Positions 33,543 through 40,901 of a stretch of 64,000 bases of DNA are shown piece by piece. The notes under the pieces were generated by a model. The model made no database searches and had not been told where the DNA came from. It worked only from the letters and a program-made list of their open reading frames with translations. Both the position numbers and the translations under genes were made by a program. The stretch lies in the NCBI GenBank assembly GCA_964612925.1, contig CAZTFU010000001.1, positions 1 through 64,000 of the forward strand. The letters run 5' to 3'. The stretch comes from Phil1 sp964612925. GTDB taxonomy: Bacteria > Bacillota > Clostridia > Christensenellales > CAG-138. Each line of letters starts with the position of its first letter. Positions within the stretch are counted from its first letter, which is position 1.

Positions 33543-33593
33543 AAATCAGTATGATTTCAGCTATAATGTACTACCATTGCTTATTTTTGTCAA
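33543..33593 (-). promoter_or_regulatory. iscR promoter with dyad operator
   Basis: On the minus strand TTGACA (33593 to 33588), 17 bases, TACATT (33570 to 33565). AAATCA-GTA-TGATTT (33543-33557) covers about +1 to +16, a position for autorepression by IscR. Confidence 0.6.
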
Positions 33594-33618
33594 CACCCGT
33601 GCCGAATATACCGTATAG

Positions 33619-34065
33619 TTATCCTTCAAGCCTTTCTTTGAGTCCCACAAGACTGCGGTTCATTTCGTTAAGTGTGTTTATTGCACCCTCGCGTTCTTCC
33701 GCGGAAAAGCTTTCCATCATGGTGGTGTATATCATTTCAAAATCTATATCGCACCAGCGGGCATAATCCATACCTTTTTGAGTAAGGGCAATGCGTATAC
33801 AGCGCGTGTCCTTTTTATCGCGCACACGCTTTACGAAACCTGATGATTCCAACCGCCTGAGCGAAACGCCCGCACTTGCCTTTGTCACGCCAAGGCGTGC
33901 GGCAAGCTCTATCTGCGTTGGCGAACCGAGTTCGGCTATGGCAAAAAGCACCTGCGGCTGACCCGGGTACAGGCCGTATTTGCTCAGCGTTTTTTGCATA
34001 CAGGTCGAATATGTGCGCATAAGCTCCGTAAAGGCCGCGCTTACGGATGATGTTTGAAAATTCAT
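33619..34065 (-). CDS. MarR family transcriptional regulator
   Basis: A 148-residue MarR protein: GLYPGQPQVLFAIAELGSPTQIELAARLGVTKASAGVSLRR (in two helices, residues about 31-72), then the wing VKRVRDKKDTRCIRIALTQKG. It is a lone regulator; no transporter or enzyme gene shares its transcript, which is unusual for MarR. Its own promoter carries repeated GGATAATA units. It may act elsewhere on the chromosome. Confidence 0.9.
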   Translation of the reverse strand: MNFQTSSVSAAFTELMRTYSTCMQKTLSKYGLYPGQPQVLFAIAELGSPTQIELAARLGVTKASAGVSLRRLESSGFVKRVRDKKDTRCIRIALTQKGMDYARWCDIDFEMIYTTMMESFSAEEREGAINTLNEMNRSLVGLKERLEG

Positions 34066-34102
34066 TATACCCTCCCGATAAGTATTGCCTATATTATCCT
34101 GT

Positions 34103-34132
34103 ATTATCCCGCAAACGGTATATGCATGTCAA
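34103..34132 (-). promoter_or_regulatory. marR promoter
   Basis: On the minus strand TTGACA (34132 to 34127), 18 bases, GATAAT (34108 to 34103). Just after it GGATAATA is repeated (about 34109 to 34091), a possible MarR site. The rest of 34133-34243 shows nothing clear. Confidence 0.55.
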
Positions 34133-34243
34133 TAAAAAGTATATCGATTTATTTATATTGCAAATGCGCGTTGTCGGTGAATCAATCTCGACCGTGTTCC
34201 TCACCATCGCGCTGTAGGCGTATTACTTCTTGACGCATTTTCC

Positions 34244-34272
34244 TTGTGCAAAGGGAAAAAACGGAGTATAAT
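34244..34272 (+). promoter_or_regulatory. Promoter of pth-mfd
   Basis: TTGTGC (34244-34249), 17 bases, TATAAT (34267-34272). The leader has a small CCC-CATG / CATG-AGGG hairpin near 34283-34306. Confidence 0.6.
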
Positions 34273-34343
34273 AAATCCGTACCCCCATGTGAAAGCGCAT
34301 GAGGGCATAGTTGCGTGCAGTTAAAGCTTTATCGGAGGATAGT

Positions 34344-34991
34344 ATGTACATAATAGTCGGCCTTGGCAACCCCGGGCGTGAATATGCCCAAACGCGGCAC
34401 AATATGGGCTTTATGGCGCTTGACATATTGGCTTCGCGCCACAATATAGATATACGGCGAAACAATTTCCGCTGCGTTTTCGGTGAAGGGCGCATCGGCA
34501 CGGAGCGCGTGGTGCTTGCAAAGCCCGAAACGTTTATGAACAACTCGGGTTTTGCCGTGCGAGACCTTGTAAACTGGTATAAAACGGAAAACAGTCATCT
34601 TATAGTTATATATGACGATATAGATCTTGCAACGGGAGAGCTTCGCATACGGGAAAAGGGTTCTTCGGGCTCTCATAACGGGATGAAGAGCGTTATATAT
34701 CAGCTTGGCTTTGACGATTTTCCGCGTATCCGCGTGGGAGTCGGTGCTCCCGAGGGCGGCCGCGACCTTATAGCGCACGTTATGTCCATGCCGAGCGGTG
34801 AAGCACTGGAACAGGTGAAGTCGGCACTCGTTTCGGCGGCCGATGCGGCGGAGCTTATAGTCGGCGGTGACATAGCCGCCGCTCAGATGCGCTTTAACAA
34901 AAAGCCCAAGCGTAAGAAGAAGGAAGAAGCAAGGCTTTTGGAACAAAAAGAGACTGAGACGGACGGAAAGGATGCCGAATCGGATGAGTGA
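34344..34991 (+). CDS. pth: Peptidyl-tRNA hydrolase
   Basis: The protein has 215 residues from the ATG at 34344, which follows GGAGGA; eleven earlier in-frame codons lack a site. The Pth core is complete: IVGLGNPGREYAQTRHNMGF with Asn9 and the catalytic His19, PETFMNNSG, YDDIDL and GSSGSHNGMKS. It frees stalled peptidyl-tRNAs. Beyond about residue 185 lies an extra highly charged tail, rich in Lys then in Glu/Asp, not found in short family members. It overlaps mfd by eight bases, the common pth-mfd order of Firmicutes. Confidence 0.95.
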   Translation: MYIIVGLGNPGREYAQTRHNMGFMALDILASRHNIDIRRNNFRCVFGEGRIGTERVVLAKPETFMNNSGFAVRDLVNWYKTENSHLIVIYDDIDLATGELRIREKGSSGSHNGMKSVIYQLGFDDFPRIRVGVGAPEGGRDLIAHVMSMPSGEALEQVKSALVSAADAAELIVGGDIAAAQMRFNKKPKRKKKEEARLLEQKETETDGKDAESDE

Positions 34992-37900
34992 ACATCCGCT
35001 TATAAAAACACTTGATAAATACCCCGAATATGTGCGCCTTTGCTCGGCACTTGAACAGGGCGAGGGCAGTGCGGCGGTGTTCGGCCTTGGTGAGGCCGCA
35101 CGGCCGCACATTGCCGCGGGAATTTTTCGCTCAAGCGGGCGCACGCTGCTTATGGTTACGGCAAACGAAGCCTCCGCCGCAAGAATACAGCGCGACATGG
35201 CCGCGTATACGGACAATGTGTATCATCTGCCGGCACGGGAGCTTCCGCTAGGTGCAAAAGGAATTTCAGCTTCCGCAGGACTTACTGCAAGGCGGCTTGA
35301 ACCGCTGTGCGCATTGTTAAACGGCGAAAGCATAGCCGTTGTGGTATCGGCGGAGGCGCTTTTGCAGCGCATTGTTCCACCGTCCGCCATAAGGGAAAGC
35401 ATGCTTTCACTGAGCGTTGGCGATAAGGCGGAGCCAATGAAGCTTGTATCCCTTCTCACGAGTGCAGGTTATGAGCGCGTTGATATGTGTGAAGGTTGCG
35501 GGCAGGTGTGCCTTAGGGGCGGCTATCTTGACGTATACCCTATAAATGCACCCGACCCCATACGAATAGAATTCTTTGACGATGAGATAGATACCATGCG
35601 CACATATGACGCCATATCTCAGCGGTCAATAGAAAACATAGCAAGCTGTATTATACCGCCTGCGACCGAAATGCCGCTTACGAAAGAGGCACGCACACGC
35701 GGTATGCGCGCATTGAAAAAGATTGAGGGCATGAAGGATGAATATGATATTCTTGCCCAAGGCGGCACCATAGCGGGAGCCGAAATGCTGCTGCCACTCT
35801 TCTATTCGGAAGCCCTTATAACGGATTATCTGCCCGAGAATGCCATAATACTGATAGATGAGCCGCAGCGCGTTGAGGAGAGCGCAAAGCTGTACTTTAC
35901 AACACAGCTTGACAGAATAGGGTCTCACATACATGACGGCACGGCGCTTCCCGAGCAGGCGGAGCTTATATGTCAGCCGTCTCACGTTCTGCAAAGCCTT
36001 GATACGCCCTACACCGCAATGCTTTTTGCGTTGACGCGCACATACGGGCTGATAAAACCGAAATGCCTTTTCCGCTTTGAAACACGGCCAATGGCAAAAT
36101 ATATAGGAAACTCGGCATCGCTTGCCACGGATATGGCCCAGTGGAAGCGCGGCGGCACAACGGTGCTTATCTATGCGGGAACACACGCAAAGCGCATAAG
36201 CGATACCCTTGATGACGAGGGACTTACCGTTGGTATAAGTGAACAGCTTTCACGCGATATAGTGCAGGGCGAACAGCTTATTGTTGCAAAAAGCATAGAA
36301 TGCGGCTACGAGTATCCCGAATTAAAGCTTGCCGTAATAAGCGAAAACGAGCTGTACGGCACTCAAACGCGCAAAAGCGCAAGTACACACAGGAAAAAAC
36401 CGCACCTTGCATTCAGTGAGCTGAGCGTGGGCGACCTTGTGGTACACGAACTGCACGGTATAGGTCGCTTTGTGGGCGTGGTAACGCTCAATGCGGCGGG
36501 TGTTTCGCGCGATTATCTGCACATCGTTTACGCGGGCGGCGACAAACTGTATATCCCCACGGATCAGCTTGACCGCGTTCAAAAGTATATCGGCGGCGAT
36601 GAGACGACCGCTCACCTTTCACACCTCGGCACGGGCGAATGGCAGCGCACGGTGAACAAAACGCGCGAAAGCGTAAAGAAACTGGCATTTGACCTTGTAA
36701 AGCTGTATGGCGACAGACTGCATAGAAAGGGTCACGCCTTCCCGCCCGACACACAGTGGCAAAGGCGGTTGGAGGAAAGTTTTCCTTATCAGGAAACGCC
36801 CGATCAGCTAACCTGCATTGAGGAAATAAAAAAGGATATGGAGAGTGAGCGGGTAATGGATCGCCTGCTTTGTGGGGATGTTGGCTACGGCAAGACGGAG
36901 GTTGCCTTGCGCGCGGCATTCAAGGCCGTGACGGACAGTAAACAGGTGGCTTTCCTTGTGCCGACAACCATACTCGCTCAGCAGCATTATAATACCCTTG
37001 TATCGCGATTCTCGGGTTTTCCCGTAAATGTTGCACTATTGTCGCGCTTCAATACCGCCGTAGAGGAGGCGCGCGTAATCGAGGGACTTAAAAAAGGAAC
37101 GGTGGATGTGGTGGTCGGCACGCATAAGCTACTATCAAAGTCCGTAAAGTTTAAGGACCTCGGTCTTTTGATAATAGATGAAGAACAACGCTTTGGCGTG
37201 GGTCACAAGGAACAGATAAAGGAAATGCGAAAGGATATAGATGCGCTTACCCTTTCGGCAACTCCCATACCGAGAACGCTTCATATGTCCATGGCGGGGA
37301 TACGCGATATGTCCGTTATTGAGACTCCGCCCGAACAGCGATACCCCGTGCAGACATACGTTATGGAATACAGCGAGGCCGTTGCCCGCGAAGCCATAAT
37401 GAAGGAGCTTGGTCGCGGCGGACAGGTATACTTTGTATATAACAACGTGCGCGGCATGGATACGTTCTGTGAAAAGCTCAGGCAGCTTGTGCCCGAAGCG
37501 CGCATAGGCTATGCCCACGGGCAAATGGGTGAACGTCAGCTTGAACGCACAATGCTTGACTTTATGCAGCAGGAGTATGACGTATTGCTTTGCTCCACAA
37601 TAATAGAAAGCGGGCTTGATATACCCAACGTGAACACGATAATAGTTTACGATGCGGATAAAATGGGGCTTGCACAGCTGTATCAGCTTCGCGGCCGTGT
37701 CGGGCGCGGGGCAAGGCTTGGATATGCGTATTTGACATTCATGCGCAACAAGGTGCTGAGCGACGTTGCGGAAAAACGGCTGAGTGCGATACGGGAGTTT
37801 ACCCAATTTGGCGCGGGTTTCAAAATAGCAATGCGTGACCTTGAAATACGCGGTGCGGGCAACCTGCTCGGACCCGAGCAACACGGTCATATGGCGGCGG

Positions 37901-38430
37901 TGGGCTATGACCTTTACTGTAAAATAGTAGAGGGAGCCGTAAAGGAAGCGCGCGGAGAAAAGGAGCCCGTAAAGGTGGATACGGTAGTGGATATTCCGAT
38001 TGCCGCAGGCATACCATCACGCTATATACATCACGAAAGCGAAAGACTTTCAATGTACAAGCGCATTGCACTTATAGAAACGCGGGATGACCTTTACGAC
38101 GTTCAGGATGAGCTTATAGACCGCTATGGCGACATACCGAAGGATACGGCGAACCTTATGGATATCGCCCTTATAAAGGCGGATTGTTCCCGTGCGGGCA
38201 TAACACAGTTAAGGCTTAAAAACGGCGAGGTACGCTTTGTGTTCGATAAACAGGCACCCATAGACGGCGCAAAACTTATTGCCGCGGCCGCAAGCATAGC
38301 GGGGGCGCGCGTTATGTTTGGGGAAGCACCTACGCTTCTTATCAGCCGCCCAAAGAGCGATGCGGAAGCATTGTATGCTTTACTGCCACAGTTTGTTTAC
38401 ACCATTGCCGATTGCGTAACACATAATTGA
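34984..38430 (+). CDS. mfd: Transcription-repair coupling factor
   Basis: This 1148-residue helicase-translocase moves stalled RNA polymerase off DNA lesions and recruits UvrA. Domains in order: UvrB-like N-terminal region (TLLMVTANEASAARIQRDMA, LRGGYLDVYPINAPDPIRIE), RNA-polymerase-interacting CarD-like domain (SVGDLVVHELHGIGRFVGV, about 485), Walker A GDVGYGKTEVALRAAF (about 640), DEEQRFGV box, LSATPIPRTL, IESGLDIPNVNT, QLRGRVGRG, and the C-terminal TRCF domain. The start is either 34984 or an ATG four codons earlier; the first has the better spaced GGAAAGG. Confidence 0.96.
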   Translation: MSEHPLIKTLDKYPEYVRLCSALEQGEGSAAVFGLGEAARPHIAAGIFRSSGRTLLMVTANEASAARIQRDMAAYTDNVYHLPARELPLGAKGISASAGLTARRLEPLCALLNGESIAVVVSAEALLQRIVPPSAIRESMLSLSVGDKAEPMKLVSLLTSAGYERVDMCEGCGQVCLRGGYLDVYPINAPDPIRIEFFDDEIDTMRTYDAISQRSIENIASCIIPPATEMPLTKEARTRGMRALKKIEGMKDEYDILAQGGTIAGAEMLLPLFYSEALITDYLPENAIILIDEPQRVEESAKLYFTTQLDRIGSHIHDGTALPEQAELICQPSHVLQSLDTPYTAMLFALTRTYGLIKPKCLFRFETRPMAKYIGNSASLATDMAQWKRGGTTVLIYAGTHAKRISDTLDDEGLTVGISEQLSRDIVQGEQLIVAKSIECGYEYPELKLAVISENELYGTQTRKSASTHRKKPHLAFSELSVGDLVVHELHGIGRFVGVVTLNAAGVSRDYLHIVYAGGDKLYIPTDQLDRVQKYIGGDETTAHLSHLGTGEWQRTVNKTRESVKKLAFDLVKLYGDRLHRKGHAFPPDTQWQRRLEESFPYQETPDQLTCIEEIKKDMESERVMDRLLCGDVGYGKTEVALRAAFKAVTDSKQVAFLVPTTILAQQHYNTLVSRFSGFPVNVALLSRFNTAVEEARVIEGLKKGTVDVVVGTHKLLSKSVKFKDLGLLIIDEEQRFGVGHKEQIKEMRKDIDALTLSATPIPRTLHMSMAGIRDMSVIETPPEQRYPVQTYVMEYSEAVAREAIMKELGRGGQVYFVYNNVRGMDTFCEKLRQLVPEARIGYAHGQMGERQLERTMLDFMQQEYDVLLCSTIIESGLDIPNVNTIIVYDADKMGLAQLYQLRGRVGRGARLGYAYLTFMRNKVLSDVAEKRLSAIREFTQFGAGFKIAMRDLEIRGAGNLLGPEQHGHMAAVGYDLYCKIVEGAVKEARGEKEPVKVDTVVDIPIAAGIPSRYIHHESERLSMYKRIALIETRDDLYDVQDELIDRYGDIPKDTANLMDIALIKADCSRAGITQLRLKNGEVRFVFDKQAPIDGAKLIAAAASIAGARVMFGEAPTLLISRPKSDAEALYALLPQFVYTIADCVTHN

Positions 38431-38439
38431 TGTTATAAT
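38412..38439 (+). promoter_or_regulatory. Promoter of the PrsA/SurA-like lipoprotein gene
   Basis: TTGCGT (38412-38417), 16 bases, TATAAT (38434-38439) with TGT before it (extended -10). It overlaps the 3' end of mfd. Confidence 0.6.
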
Positions 38440-38495
38440 ACAAAATACCGACTTGTGCGCACCAATGCGTACATTACATGGAAGGAGAATTAACC

Positions 38496-39947
38496 TTGAA
38501 CACGAAAAAGCTTATTGCCCTGCTGCTGTGTGCAGTAATGGCCGTGAGTATGCTCTGCGCCTGCCAACTCAGCGATACCGACAACGTAGGCGACTCGCAG
38601 AATAGTGACCCCACCGCCGCACCCGATAACAGCGGCGACAGTGAACTTGACCTTACTGCCGCAGCCGTAACGCTGAATGGCGAAACCGTGATAACCCTTT
38701 CCGAAGTAAAGCAGATGTACGAAATGTATGTCGAGCTTTTCTCCGCTTACGGCTATGATATAGTAAGCGATGAGGAAACCCGTTTGGGCTTTCTTGATGA
38801 CCTTGTGGATTCCATGCTTGAGGATAAGCTTATAGAGGCAAAGGCAAGGGAACTCGGTTATGCCGATTATACAGAGGATCAACAGAGCGAGCTTGACGCG
38901 GCAAAGCAGACTGAGATTGACGGCCTTAACGATTACTATCTTGAAATTGCCGAGGAGGAGGCCGCAGAGGACGAATCCATTGACATAGAAGCAAGAAAAC
39001 TTGAACTTATTCTTGAAGAGGCCGTTTCAAACATGGGCCGCGATGATGTTACATATGAAGAATACTGCGAATACCTTGGCAATAATGTCGAATCCCAGTT
39101 CCTTTACAATTTGCTTTATACCGATATGACAAAGGATGTTGCACCGCTTGAAGCCGATGTTAATTCGCTTTATGTTGACACCGTTGCCACCGACCTTGAG
39201 ACCTACTCAACCAACCCCGAATATTTCAAGGATGACATGGATTCCTATGAATCAAGCCTTGACGGTATACCCCCGCTTTATGTTCCAAAGGATTACCACA
39301 GGATATACGATATCTATGTTGCTTATGAGGGTGATGTTCCCCAAGAATGCACCGATGCGCAGACCAACATGAACAACCTCAAGACCGAGTATTGCCAGCT
39401 TGCATTTGCCGATGCACTTGCGGGCACAAGCGATAATGCCGAGCGTATAGCCGAGGTTTTGGCCGAATACAAGCAGCAACAGGCAGTGTATGACGAATAC
39501 TACGCACAGTATACAGCATCCGCCTACGAAAAAATAAACGCGGCCTATGCGCGCATTGAAGCGGGTGAAGATTTCAAGACCGTAATGCTTGAAGTCACCG
39601 AGAACACCGACTTTACCGAAATAGACGGTTTTGAAAACGGTATGCTCATATCAAATTCTTACTCAGCCACATATGATTGGTCAACGGCGGTCAAAAATGC
39701 GTTTGCCAATCTTTCGCTTGGCGAATACAGCCCTGTTTTCACCGATACAAACGGACTGCACATAATCTACTATGTAAGCGATGAGACATCAGGCACCACG
39801 GACCTTACCGACAGCATATTTGAAGCACTTGCTTCCTCTCTCAAGTCTGACTTGGTTTCCGAAACATGGAACGCACTTGTAAGCGAATGGAAGAATGATG
39901 GTTCCGTTGAGGTGCTTACCGATGCCTACAGGCAGATAGGCGCCTAA
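38496..39947 (+). CDS. PrsA/SurA-like peptidyl-prolyl isomerase lipoprotein
   Basis: A 483-residue exported protein. I favour the TTG at 38496, eight bases after AAGGAG; an in-frame ATG at 38478 overlaps that site. The signal sequence TKKLIALLLCAVMAVSMLCAC ends in a lipobox, so it is anchored outside by a lipid. A SurA-N-like helical chaperone region follows (about 50-250), with LNGETVITLSEVKQMYEMY at its start, then a long linker and a parvulin-like end (YEKINAAYARIEAGEDFKTV ... LSLGEYSPVFTDTNGLHIIYY). It would help fold secreted proteins. Parvulin catalytic residues are not all obvious, so it may be chaperone only. Confidence 0.8.
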   Translation: MNTKKLIALLLCAVMAVSMLCACQLSDTDNVGDSQNSDPTAAPDNSGDSELDLTAAAVTLNGETVITLSEVKQMYEMYVELFSAYGYDIVSDEETRLGFLDDLVDSMLEDKLIEAKARELGYADYTEDQQSELDAAKQTEIDGLNDYYLEIAEEEAAEDESIDIEARKLELILEEAVSNMGRDDVTYEEYCEYLGNNVESQFLYNLLYTDMTKDVAPLEADVNSLYVDTVATDLETYSTNPEYFKDDMDSYESSLDGIPPLYVPKDYHRIYDIYVAYEGDVPQECTDAQTNMNNLKTEYCQLAFADALAGTSDNAERIAEVLAEYKQQQAVYDEYYAQYTASAYEKINAAYARIEAGEDFKTVMLEVTENTDFTEIDGFENGMLISNSYSATYDWSTAVKNAFANLSLGEYSPVFTDTNGLHIIYYVSDETSGTTDLTDSIFEALASSLKSDLVSETWNALVSEWKNDGSVEVLTDAYRQIGA

Positions 39948-39965
39948 AAAGAATAATCGTACTCC

Positions 39966-39998
39966 AAATGCCTCTCTTTACACAAGGGAGGCATTTTT
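39966..39998 (+). terminator. Terminator after the PrsA/SurA-like gene
   Basis: AAATGCCTC (39966-39974) / GAGGCATTT (39988-39996) with T-run at 39994-39998. Confidence 0.85.
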
Positions 39999-40033
39999 GT
40001 GATTATTTCCACTCGTACATATTGCGCACGATA

Positions 40034-40042
40034 TGTTATAAT
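40034..40042 (+). promoter_or_regulatory. Extended -10 promoter of the SpoU methyltransferase gene
   Basis: TGTTATAAT (40034-40042) fits the extended -10 consensus exactly; no good -35 is seen at 16-18 bases. AAGGAGAA precedes the ATG at 40072. Confidence 0.5.
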
Positions 40043-40071
40043 AAAAATAATTAAAGCATAAGGAGAATACC

Positions 40072-40836
40072 ATGCAGCTGATTGAAAGCACCCGCAATGA
40101 AACCGTTAAACGCGCACGACAGCTTTCCACTCGCAAAGGCAGGCTTGAACAGGGCAAGCACTTTATAGAAGGCGACAGGCTTGTGAGGGAAGCGGTGATA
40201 TCGGGCGCGGATATATGTGAGGCATTTATAGAAGAAGGGCACGAGCTTATGGCCGCAGTGCTTGAAGGCTCAGGTGCAAAGGTGTACATGGTGAAGCGCA
40301 CTGTCATGGAAACGCTTACCCTTACGGAAACGCCGCAGTGGGTGTGCGCAACGGTGAAAACTCCCGATGCGGGGCTGCCCGAGTATTATCCTGAGGGACT
40401 TGTTGTTGCACTTGACGCCGTGCAGGACCCCGGAAATCTCGGTACGATATTGCGCACGGCGGATGCTATGGGCGCGGTAGGACTTCTGCTGGGCTCGGGC
40501 TGTGCCGACCCGTATGCGCCAAAGCCGCTCAGGGCTGCCATGGGTTCGATTTATCATATGCCCGTGTGGCAAGGGGAGCTATCAGCGGAGATAAAAAGGC
40601 TTAAAGCACAGAACTTCACGCTTGTGTGCGGTCATCTTCACGGGGGAAACACACTGCCCGCCGCAACGGACAGAATGTGCCTTGTTATAGGCAACGAGGG
40701 CAACGGTGTAAGCGATGAGGTGGCCGATATGTGTGAAAAATACAAATTGCCCATGTACGGCTTTGCGGAATCGCTAAATGCGGCGGTTGCGGCGGGAATA
40801 CTTATTTATGAGCTTGCAAAGGGCATGCATAAATAA
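40072..40836 (+). CDS. SpoU family RNA 2'-O-ribose methyltransferase
   Basis: The 254-residue protein has the short substrate-binding N-terminus (QLIESTRNETVKRARQLSTR, FIEGDRLVREA) and a SPOUT knot domain with all three motifs: NLGTILRTADAMG, LVIGNEGNGVSDEV and MYGFAESLNAAVAAGILIYE. It methylates a ribose 2'-OH in rRNA or tRNA with SAM. It resembles RlmB/TrmH relatives such as YsgA; the exact target nucleotide cannot be assigned. Confidence 0.93.
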   Translation: MQLIESTRNETVKRARQLSTRKGRLEQGKHFIEGDRLVREAVISGADICEAFIEEGHELMAAVLEGSGAKVYMVKRTVMETLTLTETPQWVCATVKTPDAGLPEYYPEGLVVALDAVQDPGNLGTILRTADAMGAVGLLLGSGCADPYAPKPLRAAMGSIYHMPVWQGELSAEIKRLKAQNFTLVCGHLHGGNTLPAATDRMCLVIGNEGNGVSDEVADMCEKYKLPMYGFAESLNAAVAAGILIYELAKGMHK

Positions 40837-40866
40837 GAACAAATTATAAACAAAAGCGGTACGGCC

Positions 40867-40894
40867 TTGATAAAGTAAGCAGCCGTGTTACAAT
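40867..40894 (+). promoter_or_regulatory. Promoter giving a probable leaderless SpoIID-like mRNA
   Basis: TTGATA (40867-40872), 16 bases, TACAAT (40889-40894) with TGT before it. Seven bases separate the -10 from the ATG at 40902, so the start codon should be at the very 5' end. There is no Shine-Dalgarno sequence; an ATG at 40893 overlaps the -10 and cannot be transcribed from it. Confidence 0.6.
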
Positions 40895-40901
40895 GTGTAG
40901 T

